64,000 nt of DNA from Roseiarcus sp963820095 (GTDB lineage Bacteria; Pseudomonadota; Alphaproteobacteria; Rhizobiales; Beijerinckiaceae): the NCBI GenBank assembly GCA_963820095.1, contig CAWFZA010000015.1, forward strand, positions 1 through 64,000, read 5' to 3'. Position numbers and translations under genes: made by a program. The notes under the pieces are model-generated. The model ran no database searches, was not told the DNA's origin, and was given only the letters and a program-made list of their open reading frames with translations. How positions within the stretch are numbered: the stretch's first letter is position 1; every line of letters starts with the position of its first letter. Of the stretch, positions 1-8,921 are shown piece by piece.

Positions 1-123
1 CCACTTTGACCCGCACTCGGCCGCTGAGGGGCATTCAGGGCAAGTCCCCGTTTCCACTGTGACCTAGTGGGACGAGACCGGCCACCTTGTGCCAAATGGG
101 ACCGGCTTTTATGCTTCATCTGC

Positions 124-204
124 TGCCAATTGCTGCCAATTCGAAAGCAATCTTGGCAGGGCAGATTTTGAAAATCGGCAGGGTCGAGGAGGTGCCAATT
201 GGCA
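124..204. repeat. TGCCAATT direct repeats and palindrome upstream of integrase
   Basis: The octamer TGCCAATT occurs at 124-131, 134-141 and 193-200; the last lies in the perfect palindrome TGCCAATTGGCA (193-204). All sit just upstream of the tyrosine recombinase. Clustered short repeats beside an integrase can be arm-binding or core attachment sites, but no partner copy was found elsewhere in the window, so that role is a guess. The rest of 1-311 holds no convincing complete gene. Confidence 0.35.
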
Positions 205-311
205 GCAGGCCTCACGGAAGAGCGGCTGGGTAAGCGGCCGCGGGGGAGGGAGGTGCTCTTCGACAAGCGGACCCCTGGGCTGCTCGTGCGTGGGGCGGCC
301 CGCGAGGTTGG

Positions 312-1535
312 ATGTTCTACCTGCAGGAGCCCAAGCAGGTGGCCCCGGACGGCACGGTCAGGCGCAGTTGGCGCGCTCTCGGACCGCACAGTCTCATTCC
401 TGGCGCGGGCCTCTCACTTTCCGAAGCACGCAAGTCCGCCAGAGAGGCGCAAGGCAGGTTTGGCGAGCAGGTGCCGGTGAGTATTACCGTGCGCGCGCTC
501 GCCGAGGACTGGCTCGAACAGCGCTACCCGGACAATGCGGGCCGCAAGGCCAAGGTAACCGCCCTCCTCGAGCGGCATGCCTTGCCAGCCATTGGCGGCA
601 TGCCGGTGCGCGGCATCTCGCGGAATGACTGCGTGCAAACCATCCGCGAAGCGCTCAAGCACGGCCGAGCTCCGGCCGCCTCCCTCGTCCGCACCTTGCG
701 CCTTCTCTTTAGGCATGCAGCCAAGACCGGGAAGCTGGAGACGCTCGCGCAGTCGCCGGCCGAGCTCCTCGAGGCGAAGGACTTCGGGATGAAGCCCGGC
801 CCCAAGCGACAGCACTGGCTCACTGCTGAGGAGCTCGCGGCGCTTTTCCTTCACCAGGAGATTGACGTGCCAGGAATGCTTTCGGGCGTACCACGCCCAC
901 CTCGCAACGGCTTTCCCGAGATGGGCGTCTCTCTTGCAGTGCGCGCAGCCGTGGTCCTCGGCCCACACCTGGCGCTGCGTCCCGTCGCGCTGTGCGGCAT
1001 GCGCTGGGATGAAGTCGACCTCAAGAAGGAGACCCTCACTGTCCGCGGCGGGCGAGGAGCAAAGCTTCCGCACCATCAGCGAGCGGAAGCGCAGCCGTTC
1101 GTCGTCCCTTTGAGTGCGACGCCGCTCGCCCTGCTTAAGGCCTTGAAGAAAGCACAGGAGGCGGAAGGCACGAAGTCACCCTTTGTCCTCCCAACGGGCA
1201 GCGCTGCCGGCCACCTCACCACCGACGTCCTCGCCGACGCACTCATGCGGCTGACGAAGCAGCCCAAGGGGCGCATCCAACTCGCTGGCGGCCAGGTCCG
1301 GCCGCATGACGCGCGCCGCACCTTCGTTGCCGCCGCAACGCAGGTCGGTGTGCAAGAACTCATCAGCGAGCGGGTACTGCAACACAGCCGCGGCGCCGTC
1401 GCCGACACCTACTTCGTTGCCGGGAGCGAATTTGAGCGGCGCCGCGAGGCCCACGAGCGCGTCGACGAGTATTGGACGGCGGTGCGCGAGGGCAAGCCGG
1501 CGACCATCGTGCCGATGGGTCGGGTGGCGCGGTGA
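312..1535 (+). CDS. tyrosine recombinase / phage-type integrase, N-terminus out of frame
   Basis: Site-specific recombinase that would catalyse integration or excision of a mobile element. The 407-residue product carries the whole catalytic set: Arg223 in the LALRPVALCGMRW segment, His332 and Arg335 in PHDARRTF, His358 in LQHSR and the nucleophile Tyr367. Residues 60-150 form the SAM-like core-binding domain. The family's N-terminal DUF4102-like part (LTEERLGKRPRG...TPGLLVRG) can be read in another frame at about 205-295, just upstream, so the gene looks frameshifted near 295-312 and the ATG at 312 is probably an internal Met. It lies at the left end of a block rich in IS relics and tRNA remnants, as expected for an island integrase. 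No matching attachment site was identified. Confidence 0.82.
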   Translation: MFYLQEPKQVAPDGTVRRSWRALGPHSLIPGAGLSLSEARKSAREAQGRFGEQVPVSITVRALAEDWLEQRYPDNAGRKAKVTALLERHALPAIGGMPVRGISRNDCVQTIREALKHGRAPAASLVRTLRLLFRHAAKTGKLETLAQSPAELLEAKDFGMKPGPKRQHWLTAEELAALFLHQEIDVPGMLSGVPRPPRNGFPEMGVSLAVRAAVVLGPHLALRPVALCGMRWDEVDLKKETLTVRGGRGAKLPHHQRAEAQPFVVPLSATPLALLKALKKAQEAEGTKSPFVLPTGSAAGHLTTDVLADALMRLTKQPKGRIQLAGGQVRPHDARRTFVAAATQVGVQELISERVLQHSRGAVADTYFVAGSEFERRREAHERVDEYWTAVREGKPATIVPMGRVAR

Positions 1536-1738
1536 GCGGCCGCTCAGCCGACCAGATCCATGGTCTTGAGTTGAGACGGGCCGACCGCCGGGACGGCCCG
1601 GCGGCCGGCGTGATCGTCTCATTCCCCCCGATGGCCCGAGAGGCAGTTGCGGCGCGACTTCTCTCGAACGTGTTCGGAAGCTCCACGTCCCCCCGAGAGT
1701 TCATTCGCATTCGGCCGCTCAGCGCCTGCCGACCCTGT

Positions 1739-2911
1739 TTAGGGCCCTAGGTGTCGGGAGCCCGTGTCCGAAGGAGTATTCCAGGTGAGATCGATGCTAC
1801 AACCTTTTTGAGTCGAAATTGCCCGGATCCCATTCAGATGGCCGCTGCCAAAAGCCATTTGCTTTTGAGTCAGCGCAACAGTCGGCGGATTGAGGTTCGG
1901 CGGAATCGGCGCATGGGAAAGCTTGACCGGCACATTCCGGGAGATGAAGAGCGCGACCAGCTCTGCCGCCACCCGCTCGATCAGCGAGCAAGTCCCGCGA
2001 GGAAAGTCACACCCCGGCCAAGGACTTAAGTAATCAAAGTGCTGGCCTGCAGTGCCTCCATTCCCAGAAGGTGCACCAAAGGCGGCAAAGGTTTTCCCAA
2101 ATGGGACCATTCCCCATGTCTGATTGCTATCCATCTCCGCGAAGGGGCTCGGCCGTTCCCACATGAAGAAGGAAGGGGGGCGGACTGCATTCAGAAGCGC
2201 CTCGACGTCGTTCAGCTCTGTCCAAGCCCCGCTCAGCCCGACGTAGGCGGAGATCGTCTGGCGTGCTCGCAGCACACGTGCTGCGAGCAGGGCTCCATAA
2301 GAATGGCCCGCGACCGCGGTGGCGGTCGCATCGGTGTCCACCCAGCGGCGGTGCTCCCAACCGATCCGGACCCAGTCGAGCACACTCAGCGCATAGGAGA
2401 TGTCCGGCGATCCATCGAGGGGCAATGAGAGTCCATGACCGAGCCCGAGAAGAGGTACGACCACGACGTATCCACTGCGCGCAAGGACCATTCCCAGCGT
2501 GTTCCAACGGACGTAGTAGTTCGTGTCTGGACAGGGTGGATCCCCGTGCAGGAAGAGCACGACGGGGTAGCGCACAAGACACAATTTCAAAATGGGCGGC
2601 GCATTGGTGGATTGCGCGGAGGCTGGGTAGAAAATGCGAAGGGGCCCCGGTGCGGGTGCTCCATCGAGGGGGGAGTCGTTCGGGAGGGAGCGCCCCAACG
2701 AACTCGGGGGCACGCCCAGATCCTGAAAGCCCCAGAGCACCGGGTGCAGGATGTCGGGGGTCCAATCGATGCCGCCGGATTCGGCCGGGTCCTCGGGGCA
2801 GGTCCCACCGAGCGCCTGACTGACCGAGGCACAGCCGGCAAGCGACAGGAGTGCTGGCGAGATGGCTGCGGCAGCGAGGACGGCCTGAAGGCACTGGCGT
2901 CGGCTGAGCAC
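1739..2911 (-). CDS. alpha/beta-hydrolase lipoprotein
   Basis: Probable secreted, membrane-anchored serine hydrolase (esterase/lipase fold), substrate unknown. The N-terminus begins SRRQCLQAV and runs through a hydrophobic stretch to the lipobox LAGC (residues 24-27). LFLHGD (about 119-124) fits the oxyanion-hole strand and VAGHSYG places the nucleophile at Ser204; an HFDYLS segment further on could carry the catalytic His. The frame is open further upstream, but that extension overlaps the RHS fragment on the other strand and has poor composition. The GTG at 2911 was chosen because it leaves a proper lipoprotein signal, with GGGAG upstream. About 390 residues. It neighbours no pathway genes. 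Confidence 0.72.
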   Translation of the reverse strand: MLSRRQCLQAVLAAAAISPALLSLAGCASVSQALGGTCPEDPAESGGIDWTPDILHPVLWGFQDLGVPPSSLGRSLPNDSPLDGAPAPGPLRIFYPASAQSTNAPPILKLCLVRYPVVLFLHGDPPCPDTNYYVRWNTLGMVLARSGYVVVVPLLGLGHGLSLPLDGSPDISYALSVLDWVRIGWEHRRWVDTDATATAVAGHSYGALLAARVLRARQTISAYVGLSGAWTELNDVEALLNAVRPPSFFMWERPSPFAEMDSNQTWGMVPFGKTFAAFGAPSGNGGTAGQHFDYLSPWPGCDFPRGTCSLIERVAAELVALFISRNVPVKLSHAPIPPNLNPPTVALTQKQMAFGSGHLNGIRAISTQKGCSIDLTWNTPSDTGSRHLGP

Positions 2912-3109
2912 CGTCGAAATGCGCCGCTCCCTGTTGGGGGCTCGGCTCGGGAGACGAGATTCGCACGCATTTCCTTGCGAAGAGGACCGTCCCGGCCCCT
3001 GGCCGAGATGTTGTCCTCCGCGTGATGAGGTCAGCGGTGTGCGACCACCGTCGCGGACGGCACCCACGGGGCGCTTGGCGTATGGAATGAGCATCGGATT
3101 CCCCTTCCA

Positions 3110-3787
3110 TTGGTGCTTGGCGACGGATGCGCGAAAAATGCCACGTCGCCGGTGGAAAGGAGCGAGGCTCTCAACCGACGGCGGCTCAAGGTCTACCCAG
3201 CAGGTCCGACGGACGAGAATTTCCAAGACCTCTCCAACGAATTGCTCGTCGACCAAGGAAATGACTCGGTTACGTCGCCAATGTGGTACCCAACTGACGA
3301 CTACGTGTGGCTCGGTGGCCGGCCAGCCGTCCTCGTCAGGAGCAAATTCAACACCTCGTGGGTCCGGCAGGCAGACCTGACTGGAGACTGCACTCGAAAC
3401 GCGGACCCGGCTTCTTGTGGGTTTTACTTTCCGGTAACCGACACAATCGGGAAACCGGTACTCATGCTCGACTCGTCTCGAGAGGTGACCGGGGCAGCGG
3501 ACTATGATGTTTTTGGGCTCCTCAACAAAGAAACGGCGCACCCGTATGCGAACAACACCAACATTACACTCGCTGATTTTATTCAGCCGCTCGGCGGAAC
3601 GGCCAATCCGTCAACCCAGGTGCGCGTGCGGGTCGTGTTTGATTTAGTTGACACGGAGGGTCCCACTGGAAGCCCAGCTGACTACTTTTTCCTAAAAGAC
3701 CCAGAGTCGCACGCCCATGTGACGTGGTTGCGCAGGAACGTCGACCAGCCTTGGCCATCGCCCCGGGGCCTGGAGCCGCGAATCTAG
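3110..3787 (+). pseudogene. C-terminal fragment of an RHS-repeat protein
   Basis: Remnant of a large RHS/YD-repeat surface or toxin-delivery protein. Residues 25-130 carry the repeat-core pattern: a YVWLGGRPAVLVR segment, FYFPVTDTIGKPVLMLD and a YDVFG motif, where full-length proteins read roughly YFHTDHLGTP...YDPFG. A region of about 80 residues follows that I cannot name. At 225 residues it is a small part of a family normally above 1000 residues, with no N-terminal repeats or signal. Its stop codon lies at the edge of the broken transposase on the opposite strand, so the 3' end was probably created by that insertion. The family is abundant in Myxococcota, unlike the alphaproteobacterial genes further right. 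Confidence 0.68.
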
Positions 3788-4203
3788 CGTTGGACTGTCC
3801 GCTTACAGACGCGGATGCCGAGCTTCAGCAACTCGCCACGGATGCGCTCAGCGCCCCAGCGCGGGTTGCGCGCCGCCATCTCTCGGATGAGAGCTGCACG
3901 CGACGTAGGCGGCCGTCCCGACCGCCGAGACCGCCGCCGCCAGAAGAGTCGGAATCCGGCCCGATGCTAGCGGAGGATAGTCGCGGGCTGGATGAGCAAG
4001 GTCGCTTCACGCCACGCCGGCGCGACACGCGCGGACACAGGAATGGTAAATCGTTGCCAAGGAGCCCACTGGACGCGGCCCGCAATCTTCCGGTGCGCCA
4101 CGATGAGCTGTTGTCGAAGAAGCACGTTCTCCGCGACGAGCTCTCCGCGACGGCGAACAAGGTCGGCGGCGAGTCCTAAGACGAACCGAAGGAGATCAAT
4201 CAT
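3784..4203 (-). pseudogene. truncated rve-type transposase/integrase with internal amber stop
   Basis: N-terminal part of a DDE (rve-superfamily) transposase. From the ATG at 4203 it reads MIDLLRFVLGLAADLVRRR, then a leucine-zipper-like ENVLLRQQL segment and WAPWQRF. The frame hits TAG at 3967-3969 where the family has Trp (the residue before HRAGFRLFWRRR), a single G-to-A change. Reading through, family sequence continues (NPRWGAERIRGELLKLGIRV) until a TAG at 3784-3786, so the catalytic DDE domain is missing altogether. It lies antisense to the RHS fragment and shares its end. A second relic of the same family is at 8922. Confidence 0.78.
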
Positions 4204-4261
4204 GTCTCGTCTTACCCCGCCGGCACGCGGATGGCATTTGTAGCCAGCACGGGGTCGACTT

Positions 4262-4311
4262 CTCCTCTGAAACAGAGTGCAGCTAGTGACCCCGCCGGGA
4301 TTTCGAACCCC
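4262..4311 (-). other. tRNA 3'-end remnant (T-arm and acceptor) with 3' flank
   Basis: Read on the minus strand, 4286-4311 is a T-arm plus acceptor 3' strand (core GGGTTCGAAATCCCGGC), with one extra A in the loop relative to the copy at 12692. The 12-base flank CTCCTCTGAAAC (plus strand, 4262-4273) is also shared with that copy. No D-arm or anticodon arm precedes it, so it is not a working tRNA. It may be an attachment-site scar or a duplicated piece of the same tRNA locus. Confidence 0.6.
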
Positions 4312-4412
4312 TCTTGGGAATACCGGCAGCGTGAGCGAGATCGCCGAGGGCCCGCCAAACACCTCCTCCGCTGGCGCGGACTGGAGGGTCTGCTCGACCG
4401 GTTTAGCGAGCT

Positions 4413-5261
4413 TTACCCCTTTACCGCCCCCATTGTGAATCCGGCAATAAAGCGGTCGACGAACAGGTTGTAGAGCACAGCGACGGGGACAGAGGTGATG
4501 AAGCAGGCGCCCATCAGTGAACCCCAGAAGTAGACGTCGCCACGCACCAGAAATGTCGGGACGCCGACGCTGAGGGTGAGCCGGGTGCTGGTGGTAATAA
4601 AGGTCAACCCGTAGACGAACTCCTGCATCACCAGCGTGAGGCTAAAAATGATAGTGGTCAACACCCCGGACACGGACATTGGGAGGATCACGCGTACAAA
4701 CGCCCCGAAGCGGGACAGGCCGTCGATCATTGCCGCTTCCTCGATGTCGCGCGGGATGACCTTAAAGAAGCCCATCATGAGCCACGTACAGAAAGGGACG
4801 GTGAAGCTCGGGTAGACCAGCACCAGACTCCAGAGCGAGTCCTGGAGACCGAGCGTTCCCACCACGCGCGAGAGCGGGATGAAAAGCAGTGTGGAGGGCA
4901 CCAGGTAGGTGAGGAAGATGCCGATACCGAACCTTTCCCCCGCAGGTCCGCTTAGCCGCGCCAGGCTGTAGCCCGCAGGAAGGGCGAGGGCGAGGGTGAT
5001 GAGCACGACAAGGATGCCAACGAAAAGGGTATTGCCAACCCAGCGGACGAAGAGTGTGTCGAGAAAGAGCACGCGCAGGTGCTCCAGAGTGGGGGGCGCA
5101 TGGTAGAGGAACGGGTTGTGGGCCGGGTCGAGCAGATCGTTGGTCTGCTTGAACGCGGTGATGAGCATCCAGAGGAATGGAAACGCAGCGAACGCTGTGA
5201 AGGCGGCGATCACCAGGAAGTGGACTCCCCTCGCCCCCGCCTTTCGTAGACCGCTGGGCAT
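4413..5261 (-). CDS. sugar ABC transporter permease 2 (MalG/CUT1 type)
   Basis: Inner-membrane permease of a carbohydrate importer. The 282-residue protein has about six hydrophobic segments, starting with AFTAFAAFPFLWMLITAF, and an EAA-type cytoplasmic loop for ATPase contact around PRDIEEAAMIDGLSRF. It is the last gene of a four-gene minus-strand operon (binding protein, ATPase, permease, permease), and its start touches the stop of the preceding permease at 5261. Length and topology are normal for CUT1 permeases. The substrate cannot be read from sequence; the class includes maltose, glycerol-3-phosphate and oligosaccharide importers. Confidence 0.88.
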   Translation of the reverse strand: MPSGLRKAGARGVHFLVIAAFTAFAAFPFLWMLITAFKQTNDLLDPAHNPFLYHAPPTLEHLRVLFLDTLFVRWVGNTLFVGILVVLITLALALPAGYSLARLSGPAGERFGIGIFLTYLVPSTLLFIPLSRVVGTLGLQDSLWSLVLVYPSFTVPFCTWLMMGFFKVIPRDIEEAAMIDGLSRFGAFVRVILPMSVSGVLTTIIFSLTLVMQEFVYGLTFITTSTRLTLSVGVPTFLVRGDVYFWGSLMGACFITSVPVAVLYNLFVDRFIAGFTMGAVKG

Positions 5262-6148
5262 CAGACCACTTCCGCTCGCCGGGCTACCCGCAGGAGGAGT
5301 GCCGCGGCTGCGGCCAGCACCGGCAGGAGAAAGAGCGCCACCGCCGCTCCGCCGGAAAGGTCCCCGCCGTCGATGCCCTTGAAGAAGGCCAGGCTGGCCA
5401 GTACTTGGGTCGAGTCATATGGCCCGCCGCGGGTGAGAACGTAAATGACAATCATATCTGTAAACGCGAAGACGAAGCCGAAGAGCAGGGCCACGAGCAT
5501 GATCGGCAGCAGGAGTGGGAGTGTGATTTGGAACAGGTGGCGGAAGAAACTCGCTCCGTCCACCGCGGCGGCGTCGTGCAGCTCCTGGGGGATGGAGGAA
5601 AGGCCGCCAAGCTGAATGACCGTTGCCAGCGGGAGCGTGCGCCACACTTGCACTCCAATGATCGACATCATCGCCAACGACGGGACGCCCAGCCACACTG
5701 GCCAGGCGTGCTGCCCGAGTAGCCCCACCGCTCGGAGACTCCAATTGAGGACGCTGTAGATTGGGTCGAATATCCACAGCCAACCGATCGTTCCCAGGGA
5801 GATGGGCGCTACCCAGGGCAGCAAGATGAGCATGCGCACCAGCCACTTGCCGCGGAAGTTTCTCTGAAGCGCGACAGCGAGGACCGAAGCGAGTACTACC
5901 ACCAGCCCCTGCGAGGCGAATGCAAAGACGATGGTGTTACGCAAGGACTGGACGAAGGTCGGGTCTCGTAGGGCATTGCGGAAATTCTCCAGCCCGACGA
6001 AGGACGCGCTGGCGGAGCTCACAGTGACGTTGGAGAAGCTGTAAGCAATGGCGAGGACGAACGGGCCCCCTACCAAGGCGACGATGTACAGCACGGTCGG
6101 AGCGAGTAGGACGCGGCCCAGGTAGCGTTCATCGTCGGCAAGCTGCAT
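5261..6148 (-). CDS. sugar ABC transporter permease 1 (MalF/UgpA type)
   Basis: First transmembrane subunit of the same importer, 295 residues with about six membrane spans. It shows an N-terminal helix (LYIVALVGGPFVLAIAYSF) and the EAA loop near IPQELHDAAAVDGASFF, the contact for the ATPase. Its start lies directly beside the ATPase stop (6149) and its stop overlaps the next permease start by one base, so the three are probably translationally coupled. The short N-terminus lacks the large periplasmic insert of enterobacterial MalF, like UgpA-class proteins. Confidence 0.88.
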   Translation of the reverse strand: MQLADDERYLGRVLLAPTVLYIVALVGGPFVLAIAYSFSNVTVSSASASFVGLENFRNALRDPTFVQSLRNTIVFAFASQGLVVVLASVLAVALQRNFRGKWLVRMLILLPWVAPISLGTIGWLWIFDPIYSVLNWSLRAVGLLGQHAWPVWLGVPSLAMMSIIGVQVWRTLPLATVIQLGGLSSIPQELHDAAAVDGASFFRHLFQITLPLLLPIMLVALLFGFVFAFTDMIVIYVLTRGGPYDSTQVLASLAFFKGIDGGDLSGGAAVALFLLPVLAAAAALLLRVARRAEVV

Positions 6149-7189
6149 TCAGAATCTCCGGAGGGGCCGCGGCGGAATGCGCAGGCCGGTGGACGAGTCG
6201 AAGAACTTGAGATCCCGCTCGGCGACGACGAAGTCTTGGGTTGTCCCCTGCCGGATGGGGGTGCTCACTGTATACGGCAGGTTGACTATCAGCTTGTCCT
6301 TGGGCGCGTAGTCGGCAAGGGTGCCATAGAGTAGGCGATCCGCGCCCAGGTTTTCCACGCGCTCGACGTGGAAGCGCAGAGAGATCGACCGTCCGCGGTT
6401 CCCCATCTCGCCAGCCGGGAGCAGCTGCTCGGGCCGAAACCCCACCAGGACGCCGTCGTAGGTGAACAGGTTCATCGGTGGCGAGCCGAGGAAGCTGGCT
6501 ACGAAAGTGTCGGCCGGTTCGTCGTAGACCTCCTGCGGGGGGCCGAGCTGCCGCACCCTACCCTCGTTCATCACCGCGATGCGGTCCCCCAGCCCCATCG
6601 CCTCCATTTGATCGTGCGTCACATAGAGGGTCGTGGTGCCCAAGCGCCGCTGGAACTGCCTGAGCTCGTCTCGCGCCAGGTTGCGCAGCTTGGCGTCGAG
6701 GTTGGAGAGCGGCTCGTCTAGAAGAAAGACGTCGGGGTGACGGACCATCGCCCGGGCCAGAGCCACCCGCTGCCGCTCCCCGCCGGAAAGGGCCCGCGGT
6801 TTCCGCTGAAGCAAGTGCTCGATGCCGAACATCCGTGCCGCTCGTTCCACCTCGTTGGGGATGGAAGCTCGCGGTGTTCCTTGGGCTTTGAGCGGAAAGG
6901 CAATGTTCTTCGCGACGCTGAGGTGCGGATAGAGCGCGTAGCTCTGGAAGACCATTGCAATCTTGCGTGCTCGTGGAGGGAGGCCGTTCACGACTTGGCC
7001 ACTGATCAGTACGTCGCCGGAGGTCTGCTGCTCGAGCCCGGCGATCATCCGAAGGAGCGTCGTCTTGCCGCAGCCCGATGGCCCAAGCAGGACGAGGAAC
7101 TCGCCCTCTTCGACTCTCAGGTCGACACCGTCGACCGCGCAATGACCGACAAACTCCTTTCGCAGCGCTCTCGTCTCGACGTTCGCCAT
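6149..7189 (-). CDS. sugar ABC transporter ATP-binding protein (MalK/UgpC type)
   Basis: Cytoplasmic ATPase that powers the importer, 346 residues. Walker A is GPSGCGKTT (about residues 36-44), the Q-loop region is MVFQSYALYP, the signature is LSGGERQRVALARA, Walker B is FLLDEPLSNLDAKLR, and the H-loop is YVTHDQMEA. The C-terminal part (GFRPEQLL onward) is the TOBE-like regulatory domain of CUT1 ATPases. The gene is separated from the upstream binding-protein gene by 78 bases that contain a strong hairpin, which usually lowers expression of ATPase and permeases relative to the binding protein. Confidence 0.92.
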   Translation of the reverse strand: MANVETRALRKEFVGHCAVDGVDLRVEEGEFLVLLGPSGCGKTTLLRMIAGLEQQTSGDVLISGQVVNGLPPRARKIAMVFQSYALYPHLSVAKNIAFPLKAQGTPRASIPNEVERAARMFGIEHLLQRKPRALSGGERQRVALARAMVRHPDVFLLDEPLSNLDAKLRNLARDELRQFQRRLGTTTLYVTHDQMEAMGLGDRIAVMNEGRVRQLGPPQEVYDEPADTFVASFLGSPPMNLFTYDGVLVGFRPEQLLPAGEMGNRGRSISLRFHVERVENLGADRLLYGTLADYAPKDKLIVNLPYTVSTPIRQGTTQDFVVAERDLKFFDSSTGLRIPPRPLRRF

Positions 7190-7207
7190 AGGCTATCTGA
7201 CATGAGG

Positions 7208-7243
7208 GCGCGGGTGCGCCATCATGCGGTGACGCACCCGCGC
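7208..7243 (-). other. intercistronic 11-bp stem-loop in the ABC transporter operon
   Basis: GCGCGGGTGCG at 7208-7218 pairs perfectly with CGCACCCGCGC at 7233-7243 around a 14-base loop. It lies between the binding-protein stop (7268) and the ATPase start (7189). No T-run follows on the minus strand, so it resembles an mRNA-stabilising or attenuating hairpin more than a full terminator. Confidence 0.7.
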
Positions 7244-7267
7244 GCGAAATAAGCGTGCTGTCGCGAA

Positions 7268-8596
7268 TCAGATCAGACCGCGCTCCTTCCACTTCGCGAA
7301 GATGCTCTGGCACTTTTCGTTCGCCTCTTTGAGTGCGTCTTCGGGAGAAAGGGTGCCTGTGGAGGCCTTGGCGAACATGTTGTTCAGGACCCACGTGCTG
7401 TAGATCTCATCAATCGCGGCGTTGGCGTACCCCGGATAGCCGACGTTGGTCGCCCACTCCAGCGAGTCGCCGAGCACCGCGTACTTGTCGCGGGGATTGG
7501 CCTTGGGGTCATTGGAAATTAGCGTCTTTAGGTCGGGCACCTGCTTCGGGAAGCACGGAAAGTTGTAGAACTCGTTGTGGACGAAGGCCTCGTGGAAGTT
7601 TCCGACGTAGTCGACGAGGAACTTCTTCGCTCCGTTGATGTTCGCGGCGAACTTCCAGATCACGTATACGCTCATCACGTGCTCGAGCCCCATCCGGCGG
7701 ACAGGACCCTTGGCGGCTTTTGCGAGCCAGATTTTCTCGCTGATGGCCATCTGCTTGTTCTCCGCCTCGCGCGTGATGGAGATGGCGTTGAGGACAACGG
7801 ACGACTTGCCAGCGAGCATGGCCCGGTTGTTCGACGAGGCGTCCCAGGCCAGCACCTCGGGCGTCATCGTTTCTTGGTAGAGCGCCTTGACGAACTTGAT
7901 CGCCTGGAGCGTGTTCTTCGAGCTGAGGACCAGCTTCCCATCGGGATCCTGGACCGAGCCGCCGAATGCATAGAGTACGGCACGCATGGCCATAGCGGTG
8001 TCGATTTCCGCGGACTGCCCGATGCCGACTGGGATTCCGGTCTTGTCCTTGATTTTTTTTCCACCCACCCGGATCTCGTCCCAGCTGTCCGGCTTCATTC
8101 CGATGTCATCCCAGAGATCCTTACGGTAGTTGATCGGGTCTGGGGAGTAGCTATCGGAGAATCCGTTGTACTTCTTCGTCCTTGGGTTGTAGGTGCTCTT
8201 GATAGCGAGGTCGATGGGCTTCCCGTATTTCCGCTCGCACTCCTCGTAGATGTCGCGATGGTCGATGACATCTTCCTCGTAGACCGCTTTCGGCCAGAGG
8301 AACTGAAATAGGTCATGCCCCTTCTTGGCTGCCACCTCGGCTGCGGCAGTCGCGTTCAGCGCGGGGATTCCGACGTTGTCGACGATGACCTCGGTATCGT
8401 TTTTTTCACCCCATTGCTTGATGTACTCGTTGTTGAACCATTTGTCGTAACCTGGGACGAAGTGGTTCCACTGAAGGATTCTGAGAGTCTTCTTCGCTGC
8501 CCGTGCTGGGCGCGGCAAGGTAAGACCAGAACCGAGGGCAAACGCTCCGGCGCCGGCGACCTGAATCAGCTTTCGCCTCGAAATGCGACTGGCCAT
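7268..8596 (-). CDS. extracellular solute-binding protein, Tat-exported, sugar ABC importer
   Basis: Periplasmic substrate-binding component (family 1 solute-binding fold), 442 residues from the ATG at 8596, which has AGGAG 11 bases upstream. The N-terminus SRRKLIQVAGAGAFALGSG is a twin-arginine signal ending near PRPARA. The mature part begins with TLRILQWNHF, typical of this family, and holds a conserved-looking NRAMLAGKSSVV segment. It is the first gene of the operon with an ATPase and two permeases. An in-frame upstream start at 8701 would bury the Tat signal and is less likely. Substrate unknown, probably a sugar or sugar derivative. Confidence 0.88.
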   Translation of the reverse strand: MASRISRRKLIQVAGAGAFALGSGLTLPRPARAAKKTLRILQWNHFVPGYDKWFNNEYIKQWGEKNDTEVIVDNVGIPALNATAAAEVAAKKGHDLFQFLWPKAVYEEDVIDHRDIYEECERKYGKPIDLAIKSTYNPRTKKYNGFSDSYSPDPINYRKDLWDDIGMKPDSWDEIRVGGKKIKDKTGIPVGIGQSAEIDTAMAMRAVLYAFGGSVQDPDGKLVLSSKNTLQAIKFVKALYQETMTPEVLAWDASSNNRAMLAGKSSVVLNAISITREAENKQMAISEKIWLAKAAKGPVRRMGLEHVMSVYVIWKFAANINGAKKFLVDYVGNFHEAFVHNEFYNFPCFPKQVPDLKTLISNDPKANPRDKYAVLGDSLEWATNVGYPGYANAAIDEIYSTWVLNNMFAKASTGTLSPEDALKEANEKCQSIFAKWKERGLI

Positions 8597-8921
8597 AACC
8601 GTCGGGCTCCTTTCCTGGGTGAGGACAAACCGCGGAGCGACAGTTACTGGCCTGAGGACGGACGTTAGAGTCGCACCCGGCGTGGCGCGGGACTGGAGCA
8701 CCTGTTTTCGAGCCTGTCAATTGTGAACCGCAATAGAGGCTCTGATTAGCGGATCCGCTCAATGACGCCCCAAGAGCGTTCAAATCGGCCCCCTCTCGGA
8801 GGTCATCTCAACACTCGGACACCAACCTCGCCCGTCGAACCGGCCGTTGTGGCTCGCCAGAACCCGGTTCGCATCGGAACGATTGACGATTCTGCTCAGG
8901 GCCTAGAGTCTCGCCGCCTCG
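8597..8921. other. gap upstream of the ABC operon
   Basis: Contains the presumed promoter of the binding-protein operon on the minus strand. Only short, poorly composed reading frames are present, and I see no clear -35/-10 pair or RNA gene. Confidence 0.4.

Noticed and set aside
2127..3541. Long minus-strand frames and the 5' extension of the hydrolase gene up to 3541
   Set aside because: They overlap the RHS fragment on the other strand, have Arg/Pro-rich shadow composition, and would bury the lipoprotein signal that begins at 2911.
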